A stretch of DNA of 45,037 nt from GW2011-AR15 sp964428335 (lineage in GTDB: Archaea; Nanobdellota; Nanobdellia; Woesearchaeales; GW2011-AR15): the NCBI GenBank assembly GCA_964428335.1, contig CAYRXW010000012.1, positions 1 through 45,037 on the forward strand. Reading direction: 5' to 3'. The notes beneath the pieces are model-generated. The model searched no databases. It was not told where the DNA came from and worked only from the letters and a program-made list of their open reading frames with translations. The position numbers and the translations under genes are program-made. This document shows positions 1 through 7,572 of this stretch, piece by piece; the first letter of the stretch is position 1, and every line of letters starts with the position of its first letter.

Positions 1-241
1 AATCCTTTACATATTTTGATGTCCTGACACTCCATTGTGCGAGAGGGAAAAAAAGGACTGTGAGGAGAACTGCCTGAAAAAATTCTGAATAGATAATATA
101 GAGTATAAGGAATATGAAAAAAATGAGGAAATTCCTCAGGTTCAGGTATTTATGCCAGTTAAATGCATCTGACTTCTCCCTGATACCTTTGTGGATTTGT
201 CGAGATAAATTCTGAAAATATCTCTTAATGAATGCCGCCAT
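1..241 (-). CDS. Partial unrecognised protein, 3' end beyond the left edge
   Basis: A reading frame starts at an ATG at 241 and stays open for 80 codons to the window edge. The predicted N-terminus (MAAFIKRYFQNLSRQI) is basic and followed by an aromatic-rich stretch with a hydrophobic run around residues 36-55. The first in-frame stop upstream of the ATG lies about 27 nt away, so this is the only sensible start. A TATA-like element (TATAAAAATC on the minus strand, 261-270) sits about 25 nt upstream, the spacing seen at leaderless genes throughout this window. I do not recognise the family. It could also be a chance open frame, because 80 codons is short in AT-rich DNA, but promoter and start agree well. 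Confidence 0.45.
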   Translation of the reverse strand, partial: MAAFIKRYFQNLSRQIHKGIREKSDAFNWHKYLNLRNFLIFFIFLILYIIYSEFFQAVLLTVLFFPLAQWSVRTSKYVKD

Positions 242-260
242 AGTTAAGGAAAAGCCAAGT

Positions 261-270
261 GATTTTTATA
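261..270 (-). promoter_or_regulatory. TATA box for the edge-truncated gene
   Basis: The minus strand reads TATAAAAATC about 25 nt upstream of the ATG at 241. The spacing matches a leaderless archaeal transcript. Confidence 0.5.
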
Positions 271-334
271 GTTTTCTACACAAGCTTGAAAATTAAAGAG
301 CCTGTCAAATCTTAAACCTGTGCAGGGTATTGAT

Positions 335-721
335 TTACTGCTGAATATAGCTTTTTACTTTTTCTATCAAATTGTTAATATTAAACGGCTTGGTTATATA
401 ATCGTCAAAATGTTCAAGAGCATTATGTTCTAACAAACTTTGTAGATTATTGGCAGTTAATGCAATCAAAGCAGGTCTTTTATTTGTATACTGATATTTA
501 ATAGCTACAGCTGCATCTATACCATCCATATAAGGCATATTAATGTCCAAGAGTATGACTTTGTATGGATCACTTGCTGCATCGGCTGTCTGTATCAATG
601 CTAAAGCTTCCAGTGCACCACCTGCAATGTCAACATCAAATGGTAAAACTGAACGCAAATCCGCATAGAATTTCCTCATTTCAGTTTCATCATCTACCAT
701 TAGTATTCTGCTTTTTCCCAT
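335..721 (-). CDS. Stand-alone CheY-like response regulator receiver protein
   Basis: This 128-residue protein is a single receiver domain with no output domain. It has the acidic pair D10-D11 after a hydrophobic first strand, the phospho-acceptor D59 in LLDINMPYMDG, T89 in the ALTA strand-4 motif, and K111 in the TKPF motif, so all catalytic positions are intact. Phosphorylation at D59 would normally come from a histidine kinase, but no kinase is encoded in this window, so partner and output are unknown. The minus-strand promoter region near 751-762 (TTTATATA) lies about 35 nt upstream of the ATG. The next gene downstream is the edge-truncated frame, about 90 nt away with its own TATA box, so this is probably a single-gene transcript. 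Confidence 0.9.
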   Translation of the reverse strand: MGKSRILMVDDETEMRKFYADLRSVLPFDVDIAGGALEALALIQTADAASDPYKVILLDINMPYMDGIDAAVAIKYQYTNKRPALIALTANNLQSLLEHNALEHFDDYITKPFNINNLIEKVKSYIQQ

Positions 722-790
722 CTTTGTTCATATGTAATTACTGGATAGTAGTATATAAACTTTTCTGATATTAGCACTAGTCACTCATAG

Positions 791-796
791 AAAAAA
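791..796 (-). terminator. Oligo-T terminator after tRNA-Ser
   Basis: On the minus strand a run of six T residues begins three nucleotides after the tRNA-Ser discriminator base. Short T tracts without a hairpin are the usual archaeal terminator. Confidence 0.5.
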
Positions 797-799
797 GGA

Positions 800-882
800 C
801 GCCACGACCCGGATTTGAACCGGGAATCCCGTGAGGGATCAGCTCTCAAGGCTGACGCAATACCGGGTTATGCGATCGTGGC
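800..882 (-). tRNA. tRNA-Ser, anticodon UGA
   Basis: The minus-strand transcript folds as a class II tRNA. The acceptor GCCACGA pairs with TCGTGGC. The anticodon loop is CTTGAGA, giving UGA, with stem TCAGC/GCTGA. There is a long variable arm (TCCC-TCAC-GGGA) and a T arm CCCGG-TTCAAAT-CCGGG. The discriminator is G73, as expected for serine. CCA is not encoded and no intron is visible. The long variable arm with UGA excludes the leucine family. It stands alone between the P-type ATPase and a receiver gene, with its own TATA box and T tract. Confidence 0.95.
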
Positions 883-910
883 ATATAGCATTTAAAAAGA
901 AAAATGCATT

Positions 911-922
911 GTTTTTATATGT
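911..922 (-). promoter_or_regulatory. TATA box for tRNA-Ser
   Basis: The minus strand reads ACATATAAAAAC about 34 nt upstream of the first tRNA base. This would place transcription start a few nucleotides before the mature 5' end. Confidence 0.55.
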
Positions 923-967
923 TTTGGCTGCCAATATGGAAAAACATGAATTTCTTGGATAAAAACC

Positions 968-3607
968 TTAATCCCCATCAAAATTGAACCTTGGCAGAAC
1001 CTTGTTAACAAGGCTACTGAAGATGAAAAGTGCAACGCTTACAGCTAAAATCCAAAGCCAGTCCATCATGCCAAGTATAGTTGTCTCAAAGAATATCTTA
1101 CCAAATCCTGTATATATCACAAGAACCTGAAGTACTAGGGATGTAATTATTGCCAGAACAAGCTTTGGATTTGAAAAGAATCCAAGCTTGTATTCGCTCC
1201 TTATTATGTGGATTCTTACAAACTGCAGCAAGACAAGTGTAGTGAATGCCAGGGTCCTTGCATGCTCAACTGATTCTCCCATGTAATGCATGCCGAACCA
1301 AAACACAAAGAGTGTTGCTGCTGCAATCAGAATTCCAGTGTAAAATACTTTTATCCCAAATGACCTTGTCATTATTCCTTCTTCAGCTTTTCTTGGCTTT
1401 CTTTTCATGATGTCTTTTGCTGCAGGATCAACACCTAATGCAACAGCTGGAAGGCCGTCTGTGAGAAGGTTCATCCAAAGTATCTGGGTAGGCAGAAGAG
1501 GCAATGGAAGCCCAATAAGGGTTGCTGTAAATATGACAAGAATCTCCCCTAGGTTGCTTGATAGCAGGTATTGGACGAATTTTTTTATGTTATCAAATAT
1601 GCCCCTGCCTTCTTCGACTGCATTTACAATGCTTGTGAAATTGTCATCTGTCAGGATCATATCAGCTGCTTCTTTTGAAACATCGGTGCCTGTTATTCCC
1701 ATTGCAACGCCTATATCTGATGCTTTCAATGCCGGTGCATCGTTTACCCCATCACCTGTCATCGCAACAACATGGCCTTTCTTTTTCAATGCCTGGACAA
1801 TCCTCATCTTATGTTCAGGATCAACCCTTGCATAAACACCAATCTTTTCAACTTCCTTATCCAAATCCAGCTTCTCCAATTCCTGGCCTGAGATTGATTT
1901 CCCTTCTATTCCCAGTTCTTTTGCAATTGCAACAGCTGTTCCCAAATAATCTCCAGTTATCATGACAACTTTTATTCCAGCAGACTTGCATTTTGCAATT
2001 GATTCCCTGACTCCTTCCCTTGGCGGATCAATCATGCCCTGCAAGCCGACAAACACAAGCTCTGATTCGTAGTCCTTGTTTTTTAATTCTTTATATGCGA
2101 AACCTAATACTCTCAAAGCGCTTTTGCTGAATTCCTCATTTGCCTTCACTATATTTTTCTTATCTGCATCTGTAAGCTTCCTTACTTTTCCATCTATTAT
2201 TATGCTGTCGCAAAGTCCAAGTATTATATCAGGTGCTCCTTTGACATATGAATATTTCTTGCCGTCTATCTCATGGACAGTTGTCATCCTTTTTCTTACA
2301 GAATCAAACAATAACTCATCTTCCCTTGGATATTTTTCGGCTAATTTCATATGGGAAAGCCCGAATTTTTCAGCCGATACTACAAGCGCGCCTTCTGTCG
2401 GGTCGCCCATTATCTTTGAATTCTCTAGTTTCGAATCGTTATTCAGAATTCCAATTTTCAGCAAAAGTTCAAGGTCTGCTGCTTTTTCAGAGAAGCTTCC
2501 TTTTGTATCATAGCCGCTTCCGCTTACTTCAACTGTCTTCCCATCAACATATATCTTCCTTACTGTCATCTCGTTTTTTGTCAGTGTCCCTGTCTTATCT
2601 GTGCAGATGACAGTTGTGCCTCCTAAGGTTTCAACTGAAGGCAACTTTCTTATGAGCGCGTTCTTCTTTATCATCCTCTGCACTCCTAACGCAAGTGAGA
2701 TTGTGACTACTGCAGGAAGACCTTCTGGGATTGCAGCCACTGCCAGGGAAACTGCTGTTATCAGGGCTTCAAGTATATTTTCTCCCCTGAAAAACAATAC
2801 TGCAAATATTATTACACAAACAGACAGAGTAAGTATTGTCAGGAACTTCCCAAGTTTTTCCAATTTTTCCTGCAATGGAGTCAAGGTCTCTTCTGTTGAT
2901 TCTATAAGTTTAGCGATCTTCCCAAGCTCTGTTTCCATTCCGGTCTTTACAACAACAGCTGTTGCTTTCCCGTCTGTTATTATTGTCCCTGAGAAAGCCA
3001 TATTCTTCTGGTCGCCTAGCTGCAGGTCGCTCTTTAAGACATTCACTTCTTTTTTTACAGGAAGCGATTCTCCTGTAAGTGCAGCTTCCTGGCACTGCAG
3101 GTTATTTAAGCTTATTAGCCTTAGATCTGCAGGAACCTTCTCTCCTGCTGTAAGAAATATTATATCTCCTGGAACCAATTCTTCTGCGTTTATCTCCTTA
3201 TGTTTTCCATCCCTTAGTACTATTGCCTTGAAGGAAGCCATCTTCTTCAATGCTTCAATCGCTTTTTCTGCCTTGAATTCCTGGACAAAACCTATTATTG
3301 CGTTCAGTATTACAATTGCACCGATGACAATTGCTTCTGTAGCAACTTCCAATAGCGAGACCTGACCATGCTGGTATTCATAATAACCTATCACTGAGGA
3401 AAGCACCATTGCTCCAAGTAAAACCCAGATCACCGGGTCATTGAACTGCTCTAAAAAAAGAATTATGGGAGATATTTTTTTCTTGCCTTCAATCCTGTTA
3501 TATCCATATTTCTCAAGCCTTTTTTTGGCTTCAGTGGATGTAAGACCTTTTTCAGTAGAACTAAGTTCCTTTAGTACATGCTTTACTTCCTTATTGTAAA
3601 ACCCCAC
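968..3607 (-). CDS. P2A-type cation-transporting ATPase (Ca2+ pump-like)
   Basis: This is a complete 879-aa P-type ATPase. In order it has an N-terminal cation-ATPase domain, TGES (178-181) in the actuator domain, PEGLP in M4 (294-298, E295), the phosphorylated aspartate D337 in DKTGTLT, the nucleotide-binding KGAPD (456-460), and the hinge motif TGDGVNDAP (617-625). Calcium-site residues of the SERCA type are all present: E295 in M4, N685 and E688 in SSNLGE of M5, and N713, T716 and D717 in NLLTD of M6. Transport of Ca2+, possibly Mn2+, out of the cytoplasm is therefore the best assignment. The start is GTG at 3607, with a TATA element (3629-3638) about 26 nt upstream, so it appears to be transcribed as a leaderless mRNA independently of the small gene upstream. 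The long plus-strand frames inside it are antisense shadows. Confidence 0.95.
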   Translation of the reverse strand: MGFYNKEVKHVLKELSSTEKGLTSTEAKKRLEKYGYNRIEGKKKISPIILFLEQFNDPVIWVLLGAMVLSSVIGYYEYQHGQVSLLEVATEAIVIGAIVILNAIIGFVQEFKAEKAIEALKKMASFKAIVLRDGKHKEINAEELVPGDIIFLTAGEKVPADLRLISLNNLQCQEAALTGESLPVKKEVNVLKSDLQLGDQKNMAFSGTIITDGKATAVVVKTGMETELGKIAKLIESTEETLTPLQEKLEKLGKFLTILTLSVCVIIFAVLFFRGENILEALITAVSLAVAAIPEGLPAVVTISLALGVQRMIKKNALIRKLPSVETLGGTTVICTDKTGTLTKNEMTVRKIYVDGKTVEVSGSGYDTKGSFSEKAADLELLLKIGILNNDSKLENSKIMGDPTEGALVVSAEKFGLSHMKLAEKYPREDELLFDSVRKRMTTVHEIDGKKYSYVKGAPDIILGLCDSIIIDGKVRKLTDADKKNIVKANEEFSKSALRVLGFAYKELKNKDYESELVFVGLQGMIDPPREGVRESIAKCKSAGIKVVMITGDYLGTAVAIAKELGIEGKSISGQELEKLDLDKEVEKIGVYARVDPEHKMRIVQALKKKGHVVAMTGDGVNDAPALKASDIGVAMGITGTDVSKEAADMILTDDNFTSIVNAVEEGRGIFDNIKKFVQYLLSSNLGEILVIFTATLIGLPLPLLPTQILWMNLLTDGLPAVALGVDPAAKDIMKRKPRKAEEGIMTRSFGIKVFYTGILIAAATLFVFWFGMHYMGESVEHARTLAFTTLVLLQFVRIHIIRSEYKLGFFSNPKLVLAIITSLVLQVLVIYTGFGKIFFETTILGMMDWLWILAVSVALFIFSSLVNKVLPRFNFDGD

Positions 3608-3628
3608 AATCTTACAGAAATTAAATAG

Positions 3629-3638
3629 AATATAAAGG
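3629..3638 (-). promoter_or_regulatory. TATA box for the P-type ATPase
   Basis: The minus strand reads CCTTTATATTC about 26 nt before the GTG at 3607. It supports the GTG as a leaderless start codon. Confidence 0.5.
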
Positions 3639-3652
3639 TTACGATTATGAAA

Positions 3653-3919
3653 TTATTGGTTAGACGCTGTTGTCTTCCTGAATAATGTTGAGAACAATCC
3701 TTTCTTTTCTTCAGGTGGTTTTGCAAGCCTTAAAGGTGCTTCTTCTTTTATGTTGCTCTGGTAGAAATCAATAGTATGCAAGAACAAATCTATCTCATTG
3801 ATTGCGCCATAGATTTGGTGCTGCTTCTCAAGCTCGATTGAATCCCTGTTGGATTCAAGCATGTCAATGAGCTCAGTCCTTCTCTTTTCAAGAGCTTCGC
3901 TGATATCAGATAAAACCAT
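3653..3919 (-). CDS. Small helical protein of unknown function
   Basis: This 88-aa protein is soluble and highly charged. Residues 1-60 look like two amphipathic helices (SEALEKRRTELIDMLESN, then a helix containing INEIDLFLHTIDFY), followed by a basic, proline-containing tail. No family was recognised. It lies 45 bp upstream of the P-type ATPase on the same strand, but the ATPase has its own TATA box. This gene in turn has a TATA element (3937-3948) 24 nt before its ATG. It could be a regulator or partner of the pump, but only adjacency supports that. Confidence 0.7.
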   Translation of the reverse strand: MVLSDISEALEKRRTELIDMLESNRDSIELEKQHQIYGAINEIDLFLHTIDFYQSNIKEEAPLRLAKPPEEKKGLFSTLFRKTTASNQ

Positions 3920-3936
3920 ATTAGTATTGTTTTACG

Positions 3937-3948
3937 TTTTTAAATATA
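3937..3948. promoter_or_regulatory. TATA element between divergent genes
   Basis: The run TTTTTAAATATA is close to palindromic. In the minus direction it lies about 24 nt before the ATG at 3919. In the plus direction it would place a transcription start near 3968, exactly where the hairpin pair begins. Confidence 0.5.
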
Positions 3949-3967
3949 AATGTTGCGATTTTATGGG

Positions 3968-4033
3968 CTGTAAAGTAAACGTCATCTTTACAGACAGAAA
4001 GTTTTTTCATCGTTAAACCAGGCTTACGGTTTA
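3968..4033. other. Two adjacent perfect inverted repeats in a divergent intergenic region
   Basis: CTGTAAAG (3968-3975) and CTTTACAG (3986-3993) form a perfect 8-bp inverted repeat around a 10-nt loop. TAAACC (4014-4019) and GGTTTA (4028-4033) form a second, 6-bp repeat around an 8-nt loop. A T6 run (4002-4007) lies between them. They occupy the 174-bp gap between a minus-strand and a plus-strand gene. They could be regulator-binding sites, or hairpins of a small RNA transcribed from the TATA element at 3937-3948. The sequence alone does not decide. Confidence 0.4.
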
Positions 4034-4055
4034 TCTTTGATTAGTTTAGTAAAAA

Positions 4056-4069
4056 GTTATATTTAAATA
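4056..4069 (+). promoter_or_regulatory. TATA box for the 337-aa gene
   Basis: GTTATATTTAAATA is centred about 32 nt upstream of the ATG at 4094, near leaderless spacing. Confidence 0.5.
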
Positions 4070-4093
4070 TAGTCTGCTGCCCCTGCATGGGAA

Positions 4094-5107
4094 ATGGGCA
4101 AAAAAGTCAAAAAAACAGCTAAAAGACCTGGTGATTTTAAGTTAGTAGAAACTAAGAATATTTATGAGTTTTATAATCATCTGAAAGCAAATTATTTTCC
4201 ATTAATTGATTCTAACGTAAGAAGAGTGGTTTCTGAACAGTACAGGCTTGCACTATTGCATAGCCCTTTTTTTGTTGAGCTGTTAGATGGACCTTTAAGA
4301 GACATACTGGAAAAAGCAACTGAGTCTTATTTGCCAGGTGTAAATGTTCAGTGGGACCATCAGGTAGACAAAAAAGGAGCCTGGGAAGGATATTTGGTAA
4401 ATGCTGATGTTGTTGACGGAAGCAAATCAGTTTTTTATAGAGATTACTCAAATGTTTGCTCCACAATGGATTTATGGGGAAGAATAAATGGTGTGGATAC
4501 ACTTATTATGTCAATAATACATCTTATAGATAGCAGTGAAGATGTTGTTTATTTTAAAGATACTGGAAAAACATATATTATTCCACCAAAAAATAAAAAA
4601 GTTGTTGACCCTGAAAATATTAAAGCTTTGCAGCCAAAAGAATCTTTAGAAGCCAGAATTTCAGAAATTAAAGAGTTCAAAGATTTGCGAATTCTTAAAA
4701 GATTTGAATTTAATAATTATATTCATGATAAACAGGAAGAATCCTATGATTTATTTAAAAATCTACAAAAAAAGCTTGTTCGCATGCAAAATAAGCATGA
4801 AAGCCAAGGTGGTAAATGGGATTCTTACCGTGGAAGCTTTACAAGGCAGGTTGTTTCTGTCCTGTGGAAATATGATGTAGGAATCTTTAATCTTGAATTA
4901 AAAGATGGGGATAATTATTTGGATCCAAAAGTCTGGAGACCTCTTCAGATAATGCTTGAATCCACAGGGTGCGTAATGACTGATATAAGAGGAAAACCAT
5001 TAAAAACAGATGGAAAATATACTTCATTTATAGTAGCCAATTCTAAGAAAAGCTTTAATTTATTTATGAAGGAACTAGACCAGACTAAACCATATATAGA
5101 TAGATAA
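4094..5107 (+). CDS. Unrecognised 337-aa soluble protein
   Basis: The protein begins with a lysine-rich segment (MGKKVKKTAKRPGDFK), has no signal peptide or membrane helix, and contains a charged, probably coiled-coil stretch around residues 210-235. Scattered W and Y residues and even hydrophobic spacing suggest a folded cytoplasmic protein. I recognise no catalytic motif. The ATG at 4094 is chosen because of the TATA box at 4056-4069; another ATG at 4087 is out of frame. A second unrecognised gene follows about 115 nt downstream with its own promoter, so the two are neighbours but not clearly an operon. Confidence 0.8.
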   Translation: MGKKVKKTAKRPGDFKLVETKNIYEFYNHLKANYFPLIDSNVRRVVSEQYRLALLHSPFFVELLDGPLRDILEKATESYLPGVNVQWDHQVDKKGAWEGYLVNADVVDGSKSVFYRDYSNVCSTMDLWGRINGVDTLIMSIIHLIDSSEDVVYFKDTGKTYIIPPKNKKVVDPENIKALQPKESLEARISEIKEFKDLRILKRFEFNNYIHDKQEESYDLFKNLQKKLVRMQNKHESQGGKWDSYRGSFTRQVVSVLWKYDVGIFNLELKDGDNYLDPKVWRPLQIMLESTGCVMTDIRGKPLKTDGKYTSFIVANSKKSFNLFMKELDQTKPYIDR

Positions 5108-5192
5108 AAGAATAAACAGAATAAAAAGTTCATCTATGATTTTCACATTTTTAATTCTCCTGAATATCCATGATAAAAAACCAGCTGTAACA

Positions 5193-5203
5193 TTTTTATA
5201 TAG
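5193..5203 (+). promoter_or_regulatory. TATA box that fixes the start at 5223
   Basis: TTTTTATATAG is centred about 25 nt before the ATG at 5223. It lies inside the longer upstream reading-frame extension (from 5136), so that extension is unlikely to be translated. Confidence 0.55.
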
Positions 5204-5222
5204 TATCTTAATCCACACACCC

Positions 5223-6047
5223 ATGCCAAATACTAAAATTTATTTTCTTATGGAAAGAGGCATGGAAGATATTAGCAATTTTGTACTTTCAGGAATAGAT
5301 GCAAAATGCATTGAGATTTCAAGGAAAAAAGAAAACAGGCATGGAACAGTGCCTGAATATGGAGTATACACTTTAGTGGACCCAGGAAGAGTCACAGGTA
5401 GGAATTCACTTCAGTTCGCTTTCATACCAAAACCTGGAATAGAAGATGATGAGCTTCCTTCTGAACATATTCAAGGACATGTTTTGGCTTTGAGCGAGGA
5501 ATTAAGGATAAGGAAGCCTGATTATGTCATATCCTTAAGCAGCTATATGACAGAAAGCCCAAAAATACTTGTCCCAAATTCAACATTCTGGAATAGGTTT
5601 AAAGAAGGGACTAACTTTTATTTTCCCGGAATTGCGCAGATGAATCTATTTGGCAATTTAGATCATGATTTATGGCGAAATTTATCAAGCGCCTTTTTTG
5701 AAAATGAATTTGCCGAAAAAAAACTTCCGACAATCTTACTCCCATGGCCATATAGGCAAAATGAGAAATCTTATGAGGAATTTTTCAGGACTTACTCAAC
5801 GCTTGGTACAATTTTACATGAGACTCAATATGAGACGCAGCTGATGTTAAGATGCCAAAAATTAAGGGATGAATACCTTCCATTAGCCGGAAAGCTTAGG
5901 TTTGGAAAAATTTTGGCAGGGTATGACCAAATAACAAAACCTAAAGTACTAACTTCTATTGGGCAGTCAATGCCAGAAATAATAAAGGGCATTGAGAAAC
6001 ATAAAAATAATGAAGATAAAGAAAAAGCAATCAGGCTTACCCTTTAA
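5223..6047 (+). CDS. Unrecognised 274-aa protein
   Basis: The preferred start is ATG 5223, because a TATA box lies 25 nt upstream. The alternative start at 5136 would add 29 residues encoded by promoter sequence. The protein appears to be a soluble alpha/beta protein. It starts with a strand-like IYFLMER, has a second strand motif around YVISLSSYMTES (about residues 108-119) and an arginine- and lysine-rich helical C-terminus. No known motif could be assigned. Its last 11 bp overlap convergently with the 3' end of rtcB. Confidence 0.75.
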   Translation: MPNTKIYFLMERGMEDISNFVLSGIDAKCIEISRKKENRHGTVPEYGVYTLVDPGRVTGRNSLQFAFIPKPGIEDDELPSEHIQGHVLALSEELRIRKPDYVISLSSYMTESPKILVPNSTFWNRFKEGTNFYFPGIAQMNLFGNLDHDLWRNLSSAFFENEFAEKKLPTILLPWPYRQNEKSYEEFFRTYSTLGTILHETQYETQLMLRCQKLRDEYLPLAGKLRFGKILAGYDQITKPKVLTSIGQSMPEIIKGIEKHKNNEDKEKAIRLTL

Positions 6048-7464
6048 TAACTCCCATGGGTCTTAATCTTGCAACTGCATTACTTATCCCTGCTTCCTGC
6101 GTTACCCTTATCACTTCATCTATGTCCTTATAGACATCAGGAGCCTCCTCACTAACGCCTTTCCATGAAGCGCTCTTTAGGAAAATATTCTTTTTCTCAA
6201 GGTCTTTTTTTACCTGCTCTCCCTTGAACCTTGAATTTGCCTCGTTCCTTGACATTACCCTTCCTGCTCCATGAGCTGTGCTTCCAAAAGCTATATCCAT
6301 TGTTTTTTCTGCGCCAACCAAGACATAAGAAGCTGTACCCATGCTGCCTGGAATCAGCACTGGATGGCCAACATCCATATAGACTTTCGGAAGCTCTTTA
6401 TGGCCTTTTGGGAAGCATCTTGTAGCACCCTTCCTATGCACTATCACATTCTGCTGTTTTCCTTCGACATTATGCTCTTCTATCTTTGCTATATTATGCG
6501 CAACATCATAGACTGTCCTGACTTTAACTTTTTCAAATACTCTCTCAAATGCAAGCCTTACATTATGGCCGATCATGTGCCTGTTTGTCCATGCGAAGTT
6601 TGCTGCGCATGCCATCGCCCCAAAATAATCCTGGCCGAGCTTTGATTTGAATGGTGCATATGCCAGGTCTTTTTCAGGAAGCTTTGAGACCAGGTCAGAA
6701 TATTCTTCTTCCATCCTCCTTAGGTAATCTGTGCAGATCTGATGGCCAAACCCTCTTGACCCGCAATGGATCATTATGACTACCTGGCCGGATTTTGTAA
6801 TCCCAAATTTTTTTGCAACCTTTGGGAGATATATTTCATCTACAAACTGAATCTCTAAGAAATGGTTTCCTGCTCCTAAAGTTCCTAATTGCTCCCTGCC
6901 TCTTGCCCTGGCTTTCTGGCTGACTTTTGTCGGTTTTGCCCAGTCCAGCTTCCCATTGCTTTCACAATGGATTATGTCTTCTTCTATCCCAAATCCCTTC
7001 TTCACAGCCCATGCTGCTCCTTCAACCATGACTTCCTCAAGCTCCCTGTCTGTCAGCTTGAGTTCTGAAGGTTTCCCAACACCGCATGGTATCCTTTTGA
7101 ACATCTGTTCCAAAAGCTCATTTATCTTTGGCTCAACATCTTCCTTTGTAAGGTTTGTTGCAAGCAACCTTACTCCGCAGTTTATGTCAAAACCTATCCC
7201 TCCAGGAGAGATTATGCCTGTCTCTGCATCAAATGCTGCCACCCCACCTATAGAAAAACCATAGCCCATGTGCATATCAGGCATTGCGAAACTGTATCTT
7301 AGAATCCCTGGCATTGCTGCGACATTTTTTACCTGCTCAATCGACTTGTCGCCTTTTATCTTTTCAAGCAATTTTTCTGAGACGAAAATCCTTCCAGGGA
7401 CATTCATATCTTTCTCTTTTGGAATCTCAAAAGTGACATCATTTATCTTCCTGACTTCTACCAT
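6037..7464 (-). CDS. rtcB: RNA-splicing ligase RtcB
   Basis: RtcB joins 2',3'-cyclic phosphate and 5'-OH RNA ends in a GTP- and Mn2+-dependent reaction, and is the tRNA exon ligase of archaea. The 475-aa length is normal and no intein is present. Family motifs are intact: GGIGFDINCGVR with metal ligands D93 and C96, GTLGAGNHFLE (about 194-204), HCGSRGFGH starting at H233, H323 in VAHN, HRKGATRCFPKGH at 343-355, and HGAGR with H398 as the histidine expected to carry GMP. The window also contains an intron-bearing tRNA-Tyr, a natural substrate after endonuclease cleavage. The start is the ATG at 7464. Confidence 0.97.
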   Translation of the reverse strand: MVEVRKINDVTFEIPKEKDMNVPGRIFVSEKLLEKIKGDKSIEQVKNVAAMPGILRYSFAMPDMHMGYGFSIGGVAAFDAETGIISPGGIGFDINCGVRLLATNLTKEDVEPKINELLEQMFKRIPCGVGKPSELKLTDRELEEVMVEGAAWAVKKGFGIEEDIIHCESNGKLDWAKPTKVSQKARARGREQLGTLGAGNHFLEIQFVDEIYLPKVAKKFGITKSGQVVIMIHCGSRGFGHQICTDYLRRMEEEYSDLVSKLPEKDLAYAPFKSKLGQDYFGAMACAANFAWTNRHMIGHNVRLAFERVFEKVKVRTVYDVAHNIAKIEEHNVEGKQQNVIVHRKGATRCFPKGHKELPKVYMDVGHPVLIPGSMGTASYVLVGAEKTMDIAFGSTAHGAGRVMSRNEANSRFKGEQVKKDLEKKNIFLKSASWKGVSEEAPDVYKDIDEVIRVTQEAGISNAVARLRPMGVIKG

Positions 7465-7530
7465 GGCTTTTTTGAAGTTTATAGCGGCTTAAAAATGTTC
7501 TTAAAAATAACAACAAAATTTATAAACTAT

Positions 7531-7567
7531 AAAAGTATTTTAATATACGTAAAAGTATACTAATATA
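7531..7567 (+). repeat. 17-bp direct repeat with 20-bp period over a promoter
   Basis: AAAAGTATTTTAATATA (7531-7547) and AAAAGTATACTAATATA (7551-7567) differ at two positions and are spaced two helical turns apart. The first copy contains the TATA element about 30 nt before the ATG at 7573. The second copy lies over the expected transcription start. This is compatible with a repressor or activator site, or with simple AT-rich duplication. Confidence 0.5.
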
Positions 7568-7572
7568 TAAAA

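Noticed and set aside
2601..3365. Long plus-strand open frame (254 codons) inside the P-type ATPase gene
   Set aside because: It is antisense to a perfectly conserved ATPase with all motifs intact. Its translation has the serine-rich, motif-free composition of a frame shadow.
5136..5222. N-terminal extension of the 274-aa protein
   Set aside because: The extension contains the TATA box whose spacing fits the ATG at 5223.
4094..6047. Toxin-antitoxin or restriction-modification pair
   Set aside because: Neither protein shows a nuclease, methyltransferase or toxin motif, and each has its own promoter instead of the coupled start typical of such pairs.
7531..7567. Start of a CRISPR array
   Set aside because: There are only two copies, with a 3-bp gap between them, no spacers of useful length and no cas gene. 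A promoter repeat is more likely.
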